IMG/VR virus record: IMGVR_UViG_3300046472_000079
Span: 1 to 22,646 of that record
Length of the DNA stretch: 22,646 nucleotides
Source: a virus
Direction: 5' to 3' (one strand)
The notes below the pieces were generated by a model. That model did not search any database, was not told where the DNA came from, and was given only the letters and a program-made list of their open reading frames with translations. Positions 1 through 6,578 of the stretch are shown one piece after another. The stretch's first letter is position 1; the number at the start of each line of letters is the position of its first letter. A program made the position numbers and the translations under genes.

Positions 1-1
1 A

Positions 2-856
2 AGCGTCGCCGGAGGCGCAGCTGGCGCGGCTGGTTCAGGAGTCGCGGCAGCGGGAGCGGGAGGCGTGGACCCGGCTGCAGGCGCTGCTGCTGCAGCAGGA
101 TCGGCCCTCGCAGTTGGTGCTGCAGCCGCTGACCCGTCAGGAAGCGGTACGAATTTTGACTGGATCCCCGAAAAATATCGAGTGAACGGCGCCGATGGCG
201 CTGTTGACGTCGCCGCTTCGGCTCAGAAGCTGGCCGGCGGCTATGGCGAACTGTCCAAGCGCTTCGGCGATGGGGGCGCCGCACCGAAGTCCGCCGAGGA
301 ATACGCCGTTGTCGTGCCCGATACGCTGAAAGAAGCGATGGGCGACATCGGCAACGACGACATGTTCAAGCAGTTCCGCACGGACATGCACGGCTTGGGC
401 CTGTCGCAGAAGCAGTTCGACGGCGTAATGTCGCGCTATTTCGAACTGGTGCCGCAGCTCGTCGCCGGTGGTGTAGCGTTCAACACCGAGTCTGCAACCG
501 CAGAGTTGCATAAGATGTGGCCCGATGCTGAGGCGTTCAAGCAGAACGTCAAGCTCTCATATGCTGCTGGCAATGCCATTGCCAATGCGGCCGGGATGAA
601 GTTCGACGATCTGGAAAAGTCGGGTCTCGCGAACAACCCGACGTTCATCAAACTCATGGCTGCGATTGGTCCCGAGTTCGGCGAAGACGTGCCCGTGGAG
701 GGCGGTTCGCCAACCGGTTTCGCGAGCGAGTCCGACATCCAGAAGCTGCTTATCTCTGAAGCCAACACGAACCCGAAGCACGCTGATCACAAAGCAACTC
801 GCGCGAAGGTCGATGCGTACTACGCACGCAAGTACGGCAACGCGCCAGTCGCATAA
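2..856 (+). CDS. Phage head scaffolding (capsid assembly) protein, 5' end cut off
   Basis: The reading frame is open from the left window edge, so the true start lies outside; about 284 residues are visible. The first ~50 residues are almost pure Ala/Gly low complexity, followed by FDWIPEKYRV and then a region with KLAGGYGELSKRFGDG and PKSAEEYAVVVP. This 'WIPEKYR... Y..L.KR.G.G..P...EEY' pattern is typical of scaffolding proteins of T7-like podoviruses (T7 gp9 role). Such proteins template procapsid assembly and leave before DNA packaging. Position directly before the major capsid gene supports this. The rest is acidic and probably helical. A strong terminator follows 27 bases after the stop. 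The identification is by motif and order; the missing N-terminus prevents comparison of full length. Confidence 0.8.
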   Translation, partial: SVAGGAAGAAGSGVAAAGAGGVDPAAGAAAAAGSALAVGAAAADPSGSGTNFDWIPEKYRVNGADGAVDVAASAQKLAGGYGELSKRFGDGGAAPKSAEEYAVVVPDTLKEAMGDIGNDDMFKQFRTDMHGLGLSQKQFDGVMSRYFELVPQLVAGGVAFNTESATAELHKMWPDAEAFKQNVKLSYAAGNAIANAAGMKFDDLEKSGLANNPTFIKLMAAIGPEFGEDVPVEGGSPTGFASESDIQKLLISEANTNPKHADHKATRAKVDAYYARKYGNAPVA

Positions 857-883
857 CAAGGTCTCCTCGCTGCACCCCCGTTT

Positions 884-907
884 GCCCCGCTTCGGCGGGG
901 CTTTTTT
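884..907 (+). terminator. Strong intrinsic terminator after scaffold gene
   Basis: A perfect 7-bp GC stem (GCCCCGC / GCGGGGC) closes a TTCG tetraloop and is followed directly by six T residues. It lies between the scaffold stop and the capsid gene, so scaffold and capsid transcripts can be separated or their ratio adjusted. Confidence 0.92.
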
Positions 908-969
908 GTTAACGCTCATTTGGTCGGGATTCCGACAGTTCCCCTGCAAGAAGATCGTGCTCATTCGGC

Positions 970-1049
970 CCGCAGTGGCGTGCGGACACCCGACAAGCCC
1001 GATGCATCGCGTTCGCCGACGTGATGCCGTATTACAGGCCCGGTAACGG
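970..1049 (+). promoter_or_regulatory. Structured 5' leader of the major capsid gene (two hairpins)
   Basis: The 190-base gap between the terminator and the capsid start holds no convincing gene. Two hairpins can be drawn. The first is CCGCA / TGCGG (970-974 with 981-985). The second is CCGT-(AT)-TAC / GTAACGG (1027-1035 with 1043-1049), a 7-bp stem with a two-base bulge. The capsid ribosome binding site (GGGAG, about 1088-1092) lies further downstream. The leader may stabilise the message or control translation. I saw no clear -35/-10 pair here. Function is inferred only. Confidence 0.35.
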
Positions 1050-1098
1050 ACACCCTGGAAGGCGACAAGAACACATCGAACCTTTTGGGAGCCATTCC

Positions 1099-1989
1099 AT
1101 GAACACGGCAGTCAACGACAGCATCACCGCCGCATTTGTCCAGCAGTTTGCGGACACGTACATGATGGTCGCGCAGCAAAAAGACTCGCGACTTCAATCG
1201 ACCGTCACCGATGTTGGTGGCGTGACTGGCACCTCGTTCACCGCGAACAACATCGCCGCGACCCAGGCCAACCAGGTGACCAGCCGTCTCGGCGACACCG
1301 AATGGTCGGACAACGCGAACGATACGCGCGTGATCATGATGGGTGACTGGGACTGGGCAACGCCGGTCGACACGTTCGACGTGCCGAAGCTCAAGGCGAA
1401 CCCGGGCGGCACCTACACGCAGAACGGCGTGGCCGCAATGAATCGCGCGAAAGACGCTGTGATCTACAACGCAGCGCTGGCTGCGTCGATCACGCGTGCG
1501 GCTGAGGCGACGCCTTACGGCACGGTCGCGCTGCCTTCCTCGCAGAAGATCGTCGACGGTGGCACCGGCATGACGAAGGCCAAGCTGATCACGGCCAAGA
1601 AGCTGTTCCGCAAGGCCGAGGCCGACGAACAGAACGGCGAAGAACTGTACATGCTGTACGACGCCGAAATGCTCGAGGACATCCTGAGCGACACCACGCT
1701 GACGTCGGCCGACTTCATGGCCGTTCAGATGCTGCAGGACGGCAAGCTGTCCGGCAAGTGGCTGGGCTTTAACTGGATTCCGTACGAAGCCTTGAAGACG
1801 GTCAGCACGGTGAAGACCACGGTGGCGTACACGAAGACCGGCATCCAGTTCGGCACGGGTATGAACCGCGTTGTCGACATCGGGCCGCGCCGCGACAAGA
1901 AGAATGCGACGCAGATCTACATCCAGGAGTCGTACGGCGCTGGCCGAATCCAGGAAAACAAGGTCGTCACCATCGACTACCAGTTCTGA
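1099..1989 (+). CDS. Major capsid protein
   Basis: A 296-residue protein. I chose ATG 1099 because GGGAG lies seven to eight bases upstream. The frame is open to an ATG at 1021, but that extension would read through the structured leader. The N-terminal part (AFVQQFADTYMMVAQQKDSRLQ) and the segments DTRVIMMGDWDWATPVD, VYNAAL-like helix region and the C-terminal NATQIYIQESYGAGRIQE are typical of the capsid proteins of T7-like and BPP-1/Bcep22-like temperate podoviruses. Products of this family form the icosahedral shell. It sits between scaffold and a small virion protein, the expected place. A 9-bp hairpin follows the stop. Family assignment is from sequence pattern and order; the fold was not tested. 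Confidence 0.88.
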   Translation: MNTAVNDSITAAFVQQFADTYMMVAQQKDSRLQSTVTDVGGVTGTSFTANNIAATQANQVTSRLGDTEWSDNANDTRVIMMGDWDWATPVDTFDVPKLKANPGGTYTQNGVAAMNRAKDAVIYNAALAASITRAAEATPYGTVALPSSQKIVDGGTGMTKAKLITAKKLFRKAEADEQNGEELYMLYDAEMLEDILSDTTLTSADFMAVQMLQDGKLSGKWLGFNWIPYEALKTVSTVKTTVAYTKTGIQFGTGMNRVVDIGPRRDKKNATQIYIQESYGAGRIQENKVVTIDYQF

Positions 1990-1998
1990 TCGTGATGT

Positions 1999-2024
1999 GG
2001 GGAGCGGCGTAACACCGCTTCCCC
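1999..2024 (+). other. Hairpin after capsid gene, no T-tract
   Basis: GGGGAGCGG pairs with CCGC(T)TCCCC: nine base pairs with one bulged T, seven-base loop. No run of T follows, so it is more likely an mRNA 3' stabiliser or partial attenuator between capsid and the next gene than a full terminator. Confidence 0.45.
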
Positions 2025-2058
2025 TGTCCGTCTAAACACAGATTCAGGAGCACACATC

Positions 2059-2520
2059 ATGGCAGAAGCAAACTCGGTACAGATGGCGAAAGTTCTCGCG
2101 AGCCCGCCGTCCAAGCTTCAACCGAACGAGCGCAATGGCCGTTCGCGGATCATGTTCGGCACGATCACTTCGATCTCCGGCCAGATCGGCGACACGATCT
2201 ACTTCGGTCGTATTCCGACCGGCGCTCGCATTACCGGTTGCTGGCTGAACACCGCAGCAGGCACGGCGAGCTCGACGCTCGCGCTCGGCCTTCGCAAGGC
2301 GTCTGACAAAACCGTCATCGATGCGGCCGGCTTGGCTGCTGCGACGTCGATCGCCTCGGCGCAGAAAACCGACACGATCGCCACGGGCAATCTGACGAAG
2401 AACGGCCTGTCGTACGTGACGCAACAAGAGGTGGACGTGTACGGCACGATCGCCGGCGCAGTAACGCCGGTGAGTCCCGGTCAGGCGATCTCGGTGACCG
2501 TCGACTACGTGATCGACTAA
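2059..2520 (+). CDS. Small virion protein, probable head decoration or head-fibre type
   Basis: A 153-residue protein with AGGAG about ten bases before its ATG. After a polar N-terminus of about 30 residues (with NERNGRSRIMFG) it is rich in Thr, Ile, Val and Gly. Segments such as ITSISGQIGDTIYFGRIP, GARITGCWLN and AISVTVDYVID suggest an all-beta fold. It lies directly after the major capsid gene and before a strong terminator, so it shares a transcription unit with capsid. Proteins in this position in related podoviruses are often capsid-decorating or head-fibre proteins. I do not recognise a named family; virion location is inferred from position and composition. Confidence 0.6.
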   Translation: MAEANSVQMAKVLASPPSKLQPNERNGRSRIMFGTITSISGQIGDTIYFGRIPTGARITGCWLNTAAGTASSTLALGLRKASDKTVIDAAGLAAATSIASAQKTDTIATGNLTKNGLSYVTQQEVDVYGTIAGAVTPVSPGQAISVTVDYVID

Positions 2521-2552
2521 CGGGCGAATTGCCCGGCTAGGTGTTTGAGGTC

Positions 2553-2582
2553 ATGCCGGGAGTTCGCGCTCCCGGCATTTTT
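2553..2582 (+). terminator. Strong intrinsic terminator after the decoration-like gene
   Basis: A perfect 10-bp stem (ATGCCGGGAG / CTCCCGGCAT) with a six-base loop (TTCGCG) runs into five T residues. A smaller 5-bp hairpin (CGGGC / GCCCG) sits just before it at 2521-2535. Together they close the capsid-decoration unit; downstream tail genes need read-through, antitermination or their own promoter. Confidence 0.93.
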
Positions 2583-2597
2583 GTTTGAGGCGAGGCG

Positions 2598-3188
2598 ATG
2601 ACTAGCAGCGTATCGATTTGTTCGAATGCATTGATCCGACTCGGCGATTCGCCGATTTCGTCGTTCACGGACCCGTCGAAGCGCGCCACGGCATGCTCGA
2701 ATCTCTACCCTGAAACGCGTGACGCCATTCTGCGTTCTCATCCGTGGAATTGCGCGACCAAGCGCGTGGTGCTCGCTCCGTCGACGGACGCACCCGCGTT
2801 CGATTACCTCTACCAGTTCCAGTTGCCGGACGACTGGCTCAGGTCGATCCAGATCGGCCAGCTTGGATGCCCGCTGAAATACACGATCGAAGGCCAGCGC
2901 ATCCTCGCGAATGTGACCGCGCTGCAGCTCGTCTACATCTACCGCAACACGAACGAACAGTCGTGGGATCCGGCGCTGGTCGACGTCGTCACCGCAGCAA
3001 TGACTGCCGCGCTCGCGTATCCGATCACGCAAAGCGCGTCGATGCAGCAATCGATGCAGGCCCAGTTCATCAATACATTCAAGCAGGCGAAAGCCGTCAA
3101 CGGCCAGGACGACGACGAGGAAACGCTTGGCGACTTCCCTCTGATCGCCGGGCGCATGTCCAGCTATAGCCGCGCGCCGGGCCGGTAA
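2598..3188 (+). CDS. Tail tubular protein A (T7 gp11-like)
   Basis: 196 residues, the same length class as T7 gp11. The N-terminus SSVSICSNALIRLGDSPISS, then CSNLYPETRDAILRSHPWNCA and YLYQFQLPDDWLRSI, are hallmark segments of the tail tubular A / head-closure family. These proteins form the ring between portal and nozzle in short-tailed phages. The ATG follows GAGGCGAGGCG. The next gene, the nozzle protein, begins three bases after the stop, matching the usual gp11-gp12 pairing. The C-terminus is acidic then basic (DDDEETLGD...RAPGR). I am confident of the family. Confidence 0.88.
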   Translation: MTSSVSICSNALIRLGDSPISSFTDPSKRATACSNLYPETRDAILRSHPWNCATKRVVLAPSTDAPAFDYLYQFQLPDDWLRSIQIGQLGCPLKYTIEGQRILANVTALQLVYIYRNTNEQSWDPALVDVVTAAMTAALAYPITQSASMQQSMQAQFINTFKQAKAVNGQDDDEETLGDFPLIAGRMSSYSRAPGR

Positions 3189-3191
3189 GCC

Positions 3192-5594
3192 ATGGCAAAG
3201 CTCACGCTCATCCAGACCAGTTTCAATGCTGGCGAGTTGTCGCCGGATCTGGCTGGACACATCGACCTCGACCGCTATCAGAACGGCGCGAAGGTCGAAT
3301 TGAACGTTGTGCCGCAGGTGTCGGGCGGAGCTAAGCGCCGCGACGGATCGCGGCTACTGGCACCCACGAAGACGACCGGCATGACGCGGCTTATCCCGTT
3401 CGTGTTCAACAAGTCGCAGGCGTACGTGCTCGAGCTGGGCGATTCTTACGTGCGTTTCTTTTCCCCAGATGGGCAACTGGTGAATGCCGGCGTGCCGCTC
3501 GAGGTGCCGTCGCCTTGGACAGCAGACGAAGTTTTCTCGATCGAGTTCGCGCAGGGCAGCGACACGATGTTCATGGCGCAATCGGCTGCGCCGATGAAGC
3601 GGCTCGTTCGGATTCTGCAGAATGCATGGTCTATCGATGATGCTCCTTTCGATCCCGCTCCGATCGACGAGATTGGCACGCGACCGCAGGCGACATTGCA
3701 TCTGTCGTTGACTTCTGGAGCGGGCACTGGTGTTGCGTCGGCATCCACCAGCGTGTTCCATCCTGCAGATGTCGGGCGAAACATCGTAACCACGCAGGGC
3801 ATTGGGCTGATCACCGGCATCAGCAATCCGGCGCAAGCCACCTACACGGTGACGTCTGCTTTCAGCTCGGCCGACTGGGCGCCTAATGCCTGGAAGATCG
3901 ATCAGTCGCCCATGGCGCCGGTATCGCCGTCGAACAAGTCGCCAGTTGATGGCGGTATTCGTCTTGTCGTTGACGGACCGCCGATCGCCGTGGCCACGGT
4001 TTCGCTGGTCAGCACGACCATGACCATTGCGACGGTCGATCCTCACGGTCTGATCGTCGGCGAAACGTTCGTTCTTTCAGGCTTTGAGTCTGCTGGTCTG
4101 GACGGAACGTATGCAGTCGCGACGGTCCCGAGCCCTACATCTATCACGTTCACATTCAATGGCAGCCTTCTGGCTGGCAGCACAGTTGGGACGATGTATG
4201 CGTACGGCGCTGGCGATGCATGGCGGCCCAGCGACGTCGGAAGTTTTGTCGCGATCAATGGCGGCCTTGTCGAAATCACCGAGGTGCAGAACGGATCGTC
4301 GGCGCTCGGACGCATCGTTAAGGAACTTACTGCGACCATTACTGCGCCCGCGAACAGCTGGTCGCTGAAGTCGTTCGTCTGGAATGCCGTTGACGGCTAC
4401 CCGCGCGCTGTGAGCCTCTACCAGCAGCGTCTGTATGCAGCCGGCTCGACCAGCTTTCCCGAAACGATATGGGGCAGCAGCACGGGCCTTTATTTCGACT
4501 TCACGCCTGGCACCGACGACGATGACGCGTTCTCGTATTCAGCGGCGTCCGACCAGGTCAACGAAATCCAGCATCTGGCCTCGTCGAAGATCCTGACGAT
4601 TTTGACCCAGGGCGAAGAATTCACCGTCGATGGCGGCGCTGCCAGCAGCGTGACGCCGACGAACATCAACGTTCGCAGCCAGTCGATTTTCGGTTGCGCC
4701 TCCGCGCGCCCGGTGCGCGTCGCCAATGAACTGATCTACGCGCAACGCGCCGGCAAGAAAATCCGGTCGATGGCGTACGACTTCAACACCGATTCGTTTC
4801 GCTCGCAGAACCTGACGCGGCTAGCCGCACACATCACCGGGCCGGGCGTTGTCGACATGGCGTTCCAGGCTGAGCCGAATCCAGTGGTTTGGATGGTGCG
4901 CAGCGACGGCGTGCTGGTGTCTATGACGTACGACCGCGACGACAACGTCTGCGGCTTTGCGCGGCATACGACAGACGGGCTTTACAAATCTGTTTGCGTG
5001 ATACCCGGCGACGACTCGGACATTGTTTTCGTCGTGGTACAGCGCACGGTCAATGGCGTGACTGTCCAGTACGTCGAGCAGTTCGACCCGGAAGTCATGA
5101 CCGACGCCGCGATTCTCGGCACGAACAGCGCGCCGTCAAACGTATGGACCGGGTTCGGATCGCTCGAGGGGAAGAATTGCGATGTGAAGGCAGATGGCGT
5201 CTACATGGGGCAGATGACTGTCACCGGCGGCACGATCACGCTGCCGCGCACCGCGACTTCCATTGAGGTGGGCTTGCACTACGACTCGACGATTGTCGCG
5301 CTGACGCCGAATGTATCAGGCGGCCTCGGCACTTCGCAGGGCAATCAGCAGCGTACGGGCAGGGTCATTCTGCGCATGCTCGATTCGACTCGCGCCGTGG
5401 TCAATGGCCAGCCGATCGCGTTCCGTCAGTTCGGCAGCGACGTGCTCGACCAGCCGCCGTTGCTTTTCACCGGCGACAAAGACATTTCCGATTTCGGCTG
5501 GGACGACTCGTCCGAGATCACGATCGTTCAGGATCAGCCGTACAAGTGGCACGTGCTGGCGCTGATCCGTCAATTCACCGTTAATAACGGCTAG
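3192..5594 (+). CDS. Tail tubular protein B / tail nozzle protein (T7 gp12-like)
   Basis: 800 residues, close to T7 gp12 (794). The N-terminus TSFNAGELSPDL...DLDRYQNGAK...NVVPQVSGGAKRRDGSR matches the family pattern: a GG/FNAGE start, a tyrosine-Asn-Gly segment, then a Gly-Gly-x-x-RRxG turn. The protein forms the tubular nozzle of the short tail. Two related segments can be seen: PADVGRNIVTTQG...ITGISN at about 191-212 and PSDVGSFVAINGG...ITEVQN at about 346-367. Between them (about 264-339) lies a beta-rich insert with VDPHGLIVGETFVLSG and LDGTYAVATVPSPTS. That insert resembles the small beta domain (often labelled FCCH-like) common in phage tail proteins. The next gene starts three bases after the stop. 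Confidence 0.87.
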   Translation: MAKLTLIQTSFNAGELSPDLAGHIDLDRYQNGAKVELNVVPQVSGGAKRRDGSRLLAPTKTTGMTRLIPFVFNKSQAYVLELGDSYVRFFSPDGQLVNAGVPLEVPSPWTADEVFSIEFAQGSDTMFMAQSAAPMKRLVRILQNAWSIDDAPFDPAPIDEIGTRPQATLHLSLTSGAGTGVASASTSVFHPADVGRNIVTTQGIGLITGISNPAQATYTVTSAFSSADWAPNAWKIDQSPMAPVSPSNKSPVDGGIRLVVDGPPIAVATVSLVSTTMTIATVDPHGLIVGETFVLSGFESAGLDGTYAVATVPSPTSITFTFNGSLLAGSTVGTMYAYGAGDAWRPSDVGSFVAINGGLVEITEVQNGSSALGRIVKELTATITAPANSWSLKSFVWNAVDGYPRAVSLYQQRLYAAGSTSFPETIWGSSTGLYFDFTPGTDDDDAFSYSAASDQVNEIQHLASSKILTILTQGEEFTVDGGAASSVTPTNINVRSQSIFGCASARPVRVANELIYAQRAGKKIRSMAYDFNTDSFRSQNLTRLAAHITGPGVVDMAFQAEPNPVVWMVRSDGVLVSMTYDRDDNVCGFARHTTDGLYKSVCVIPGDDSDIVFVVVQRTVNGVTVQYVEQFDPEVMTDAAILGTNSAPSNVWTGFGSLEGKNCDVKADGVYMGQMTVTGGTITLPRTATSIEVGLHYDSTIVALTPNVSGGLGTSQGNQQRTGRVILRMLDSTRAVVNGQPIAFRQFGSDVLDQPPLLFTGDKDISDFGWDDSSEITIVQDQPYKWHVLALIRQFTVNNG

Positions 5595-5597
5595 ACC

Positions 5598-6044
5598 ATG
5601 ATCCGACTCGCCACACACGAAGACATGCCGTCGCTTCTGCGCATGGCGCGCGCGCTGGTCGCGGAGGGCCGCTTTGCGTCGTTCGGATTCGTCGAGCAAA
5701 AGGTGTTCACGCTTTTCACCGCGTTGATCGACGGCGCCGGCGCGATCTTCGTCAACGAGCGCAATGGCGAACTCGTCGGCGCTATGGCTTGCGGGAAGTC
5801 GCAGGACTGGTTCTCGGATCTTCCGCTCACGTACGACTACGGCGTTTTCGTGTGGCCTGAACACCGCGGCACGTTCGCTGGCTTCTCGCTCATGCGCGCT
5901 TACGTTGAATGGGCGAACAGCCTCGGACCGCGGGTGAACGTGAACATCGGCGTCACGTCAGGCATCGACGAGGAGCGCACGGTCGCGCTTTATGGATTGC
6001 TCGGCCTGAATCGGGTCGGCACGGCGCTTTCGAATCAGGGGTGA
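5598..6044 (+). CDS. GNAT-family N-acetyltransferase-like protein in the virion gene block
   Basis: 148 residues. The beginning MIRLATHEDMPSLLRMARAL fits the first strand and helix of GNAT enzymes. GAIFVNERNGELVGAMACG fits strands 2-4, and YGVFVWPEHRGTFAGFSLMRAYVEWA fits the acetyl-CoA-binding strand-loop-helix. The usual Q/RxxGxG/A loop is replaced by EHRGTFAG, which keeps the R-G-x-x-x-G pattern. The C-terminal LYGLLGLNRVG fits the last strand pair. GNAT enzymes transfer acetyl from acetyl-CoA to amines, so a protein or small-molecule target is possible; the substrate is unknown. Three bases separate it from each neighbour, so it is part of the structural operon. It could instead be a virion protein that keeps a GNAT fold. 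Confidence 0.7.
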   Translation: MIRLATHEDMPSLLRMARALVAEGRFASFGFVEQKVFTLFTALIDGAGAIFVNERNGELVGAMACGKSQDWFSDLPLTYDYGVFVWPEHRGTFAGFSLMRAYVEWANSLGPRVNVNIGVTSGIDEERTVALYGLLGLNRVGTALSNQG

Positions 6045-6047
6045 CTC

Positions 6048-6575
6048 ATGGCATGGCTCGCACTCGTTGCGCAGGCTGGCGGGGCAGTGGTGAACGCGCA
6101 AGGGCAGAAACAGCAGGCCGACGCGCAGGCCCAGCAACTCACCATGCAGGCCAATCAGGACGATCAGACGGCGGATATGACGCAATCGGCGGGATATCAG
6201 GCTGCGCGGCGCATTCGTACGCAGGGCGCGTCAAACATCGGGCAGGCAAACGCCGCGATCGCGGCGTCAGGCGTCGACGTTAGCCAGGGCACGGCGAACG
6301 ATGTGCGCGAGAAGATCACGCAGAACACCGAGCAGGACGCCCTGAACACGATTCTCAATTCTGATTCGCGTGCTTCGAATCAGAGGCTGCAGGCGTTTTA
6401 TGAGCGCCAGGGCGCCGCTGATGCCATCAAGGCGGGCCGGATGGGCTTGGCCAAGTCGGCGCTTGGCGCGTTGGGTGGCGCGAGTCAGGCCAGCGGCTGG
6501 AAGACATCGGGCGGCTCGAGCAGCTCGAGCGGCAGCGCCGACACATCCTTCGACAATCCTTCCGACTACGGTTAA
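6048..6575 (+). CDS. Small internal virion (ejection) protein, T7 gp14-like
   Basis: 175 residues. It begins MAWLALVAQAGGAVVNAQGQ, a short hydrophobic start, followed by a long Gln/Ala-rich helical region (KQQADAQAQQLTMQANQDDQT) with likely coiled coil. GASNIGQANAAIAASGVDVS and a Ser/Gly-rich tail (about 150-165) follow. This 'hydrophobic start, Q-rich helix, AAxGVDxSxGT' pattern is typical of the smallest ejection protein of T7-like phages (gp14) and its P22 counterpart. These leave the head and form a channel in the outer membrane. GGGGTG precedes its ATG. It is the first of four consecutive ejection-type genes. Confidence 0.75.
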   Translation: MAWLALVAQAGGAVVNAQGQKQQADAQAQQLTMQANQDDQTADMTQSAGYQAARRIRTQGASNIGQANAAIAASGVDVSQGTANDVREKITQNTEQDALNTILNSDSRASNQRLQAFYERQGAADAIKAGRMGLAKSALGALGGASQASGWKTSGGSSSSSGSADTSFDNPSDYG

Positions 6576-6578
6576 GAC

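Noticed and set aside
908-960. Promoter with TTGTTA as -35 right after the first terminator
   Set aside because: No acceptable -10 hexamer occurs at 16-18 bases spacing (ATTCCG at best).
1021-1098. N-terminal extension of the capsid protein from an ATG at 1021
   Set aside because: It would translate the structured leader and lacks a ribosome binding site; ATG 1099 has GGGAG at good spacing.
6490-6540. Short repeat of GCTCGAGCAG-type units
   Set aside because: Codes for a Ser/Gly-rich flexible tail in the gp14-like protein; not a separate repeat element.
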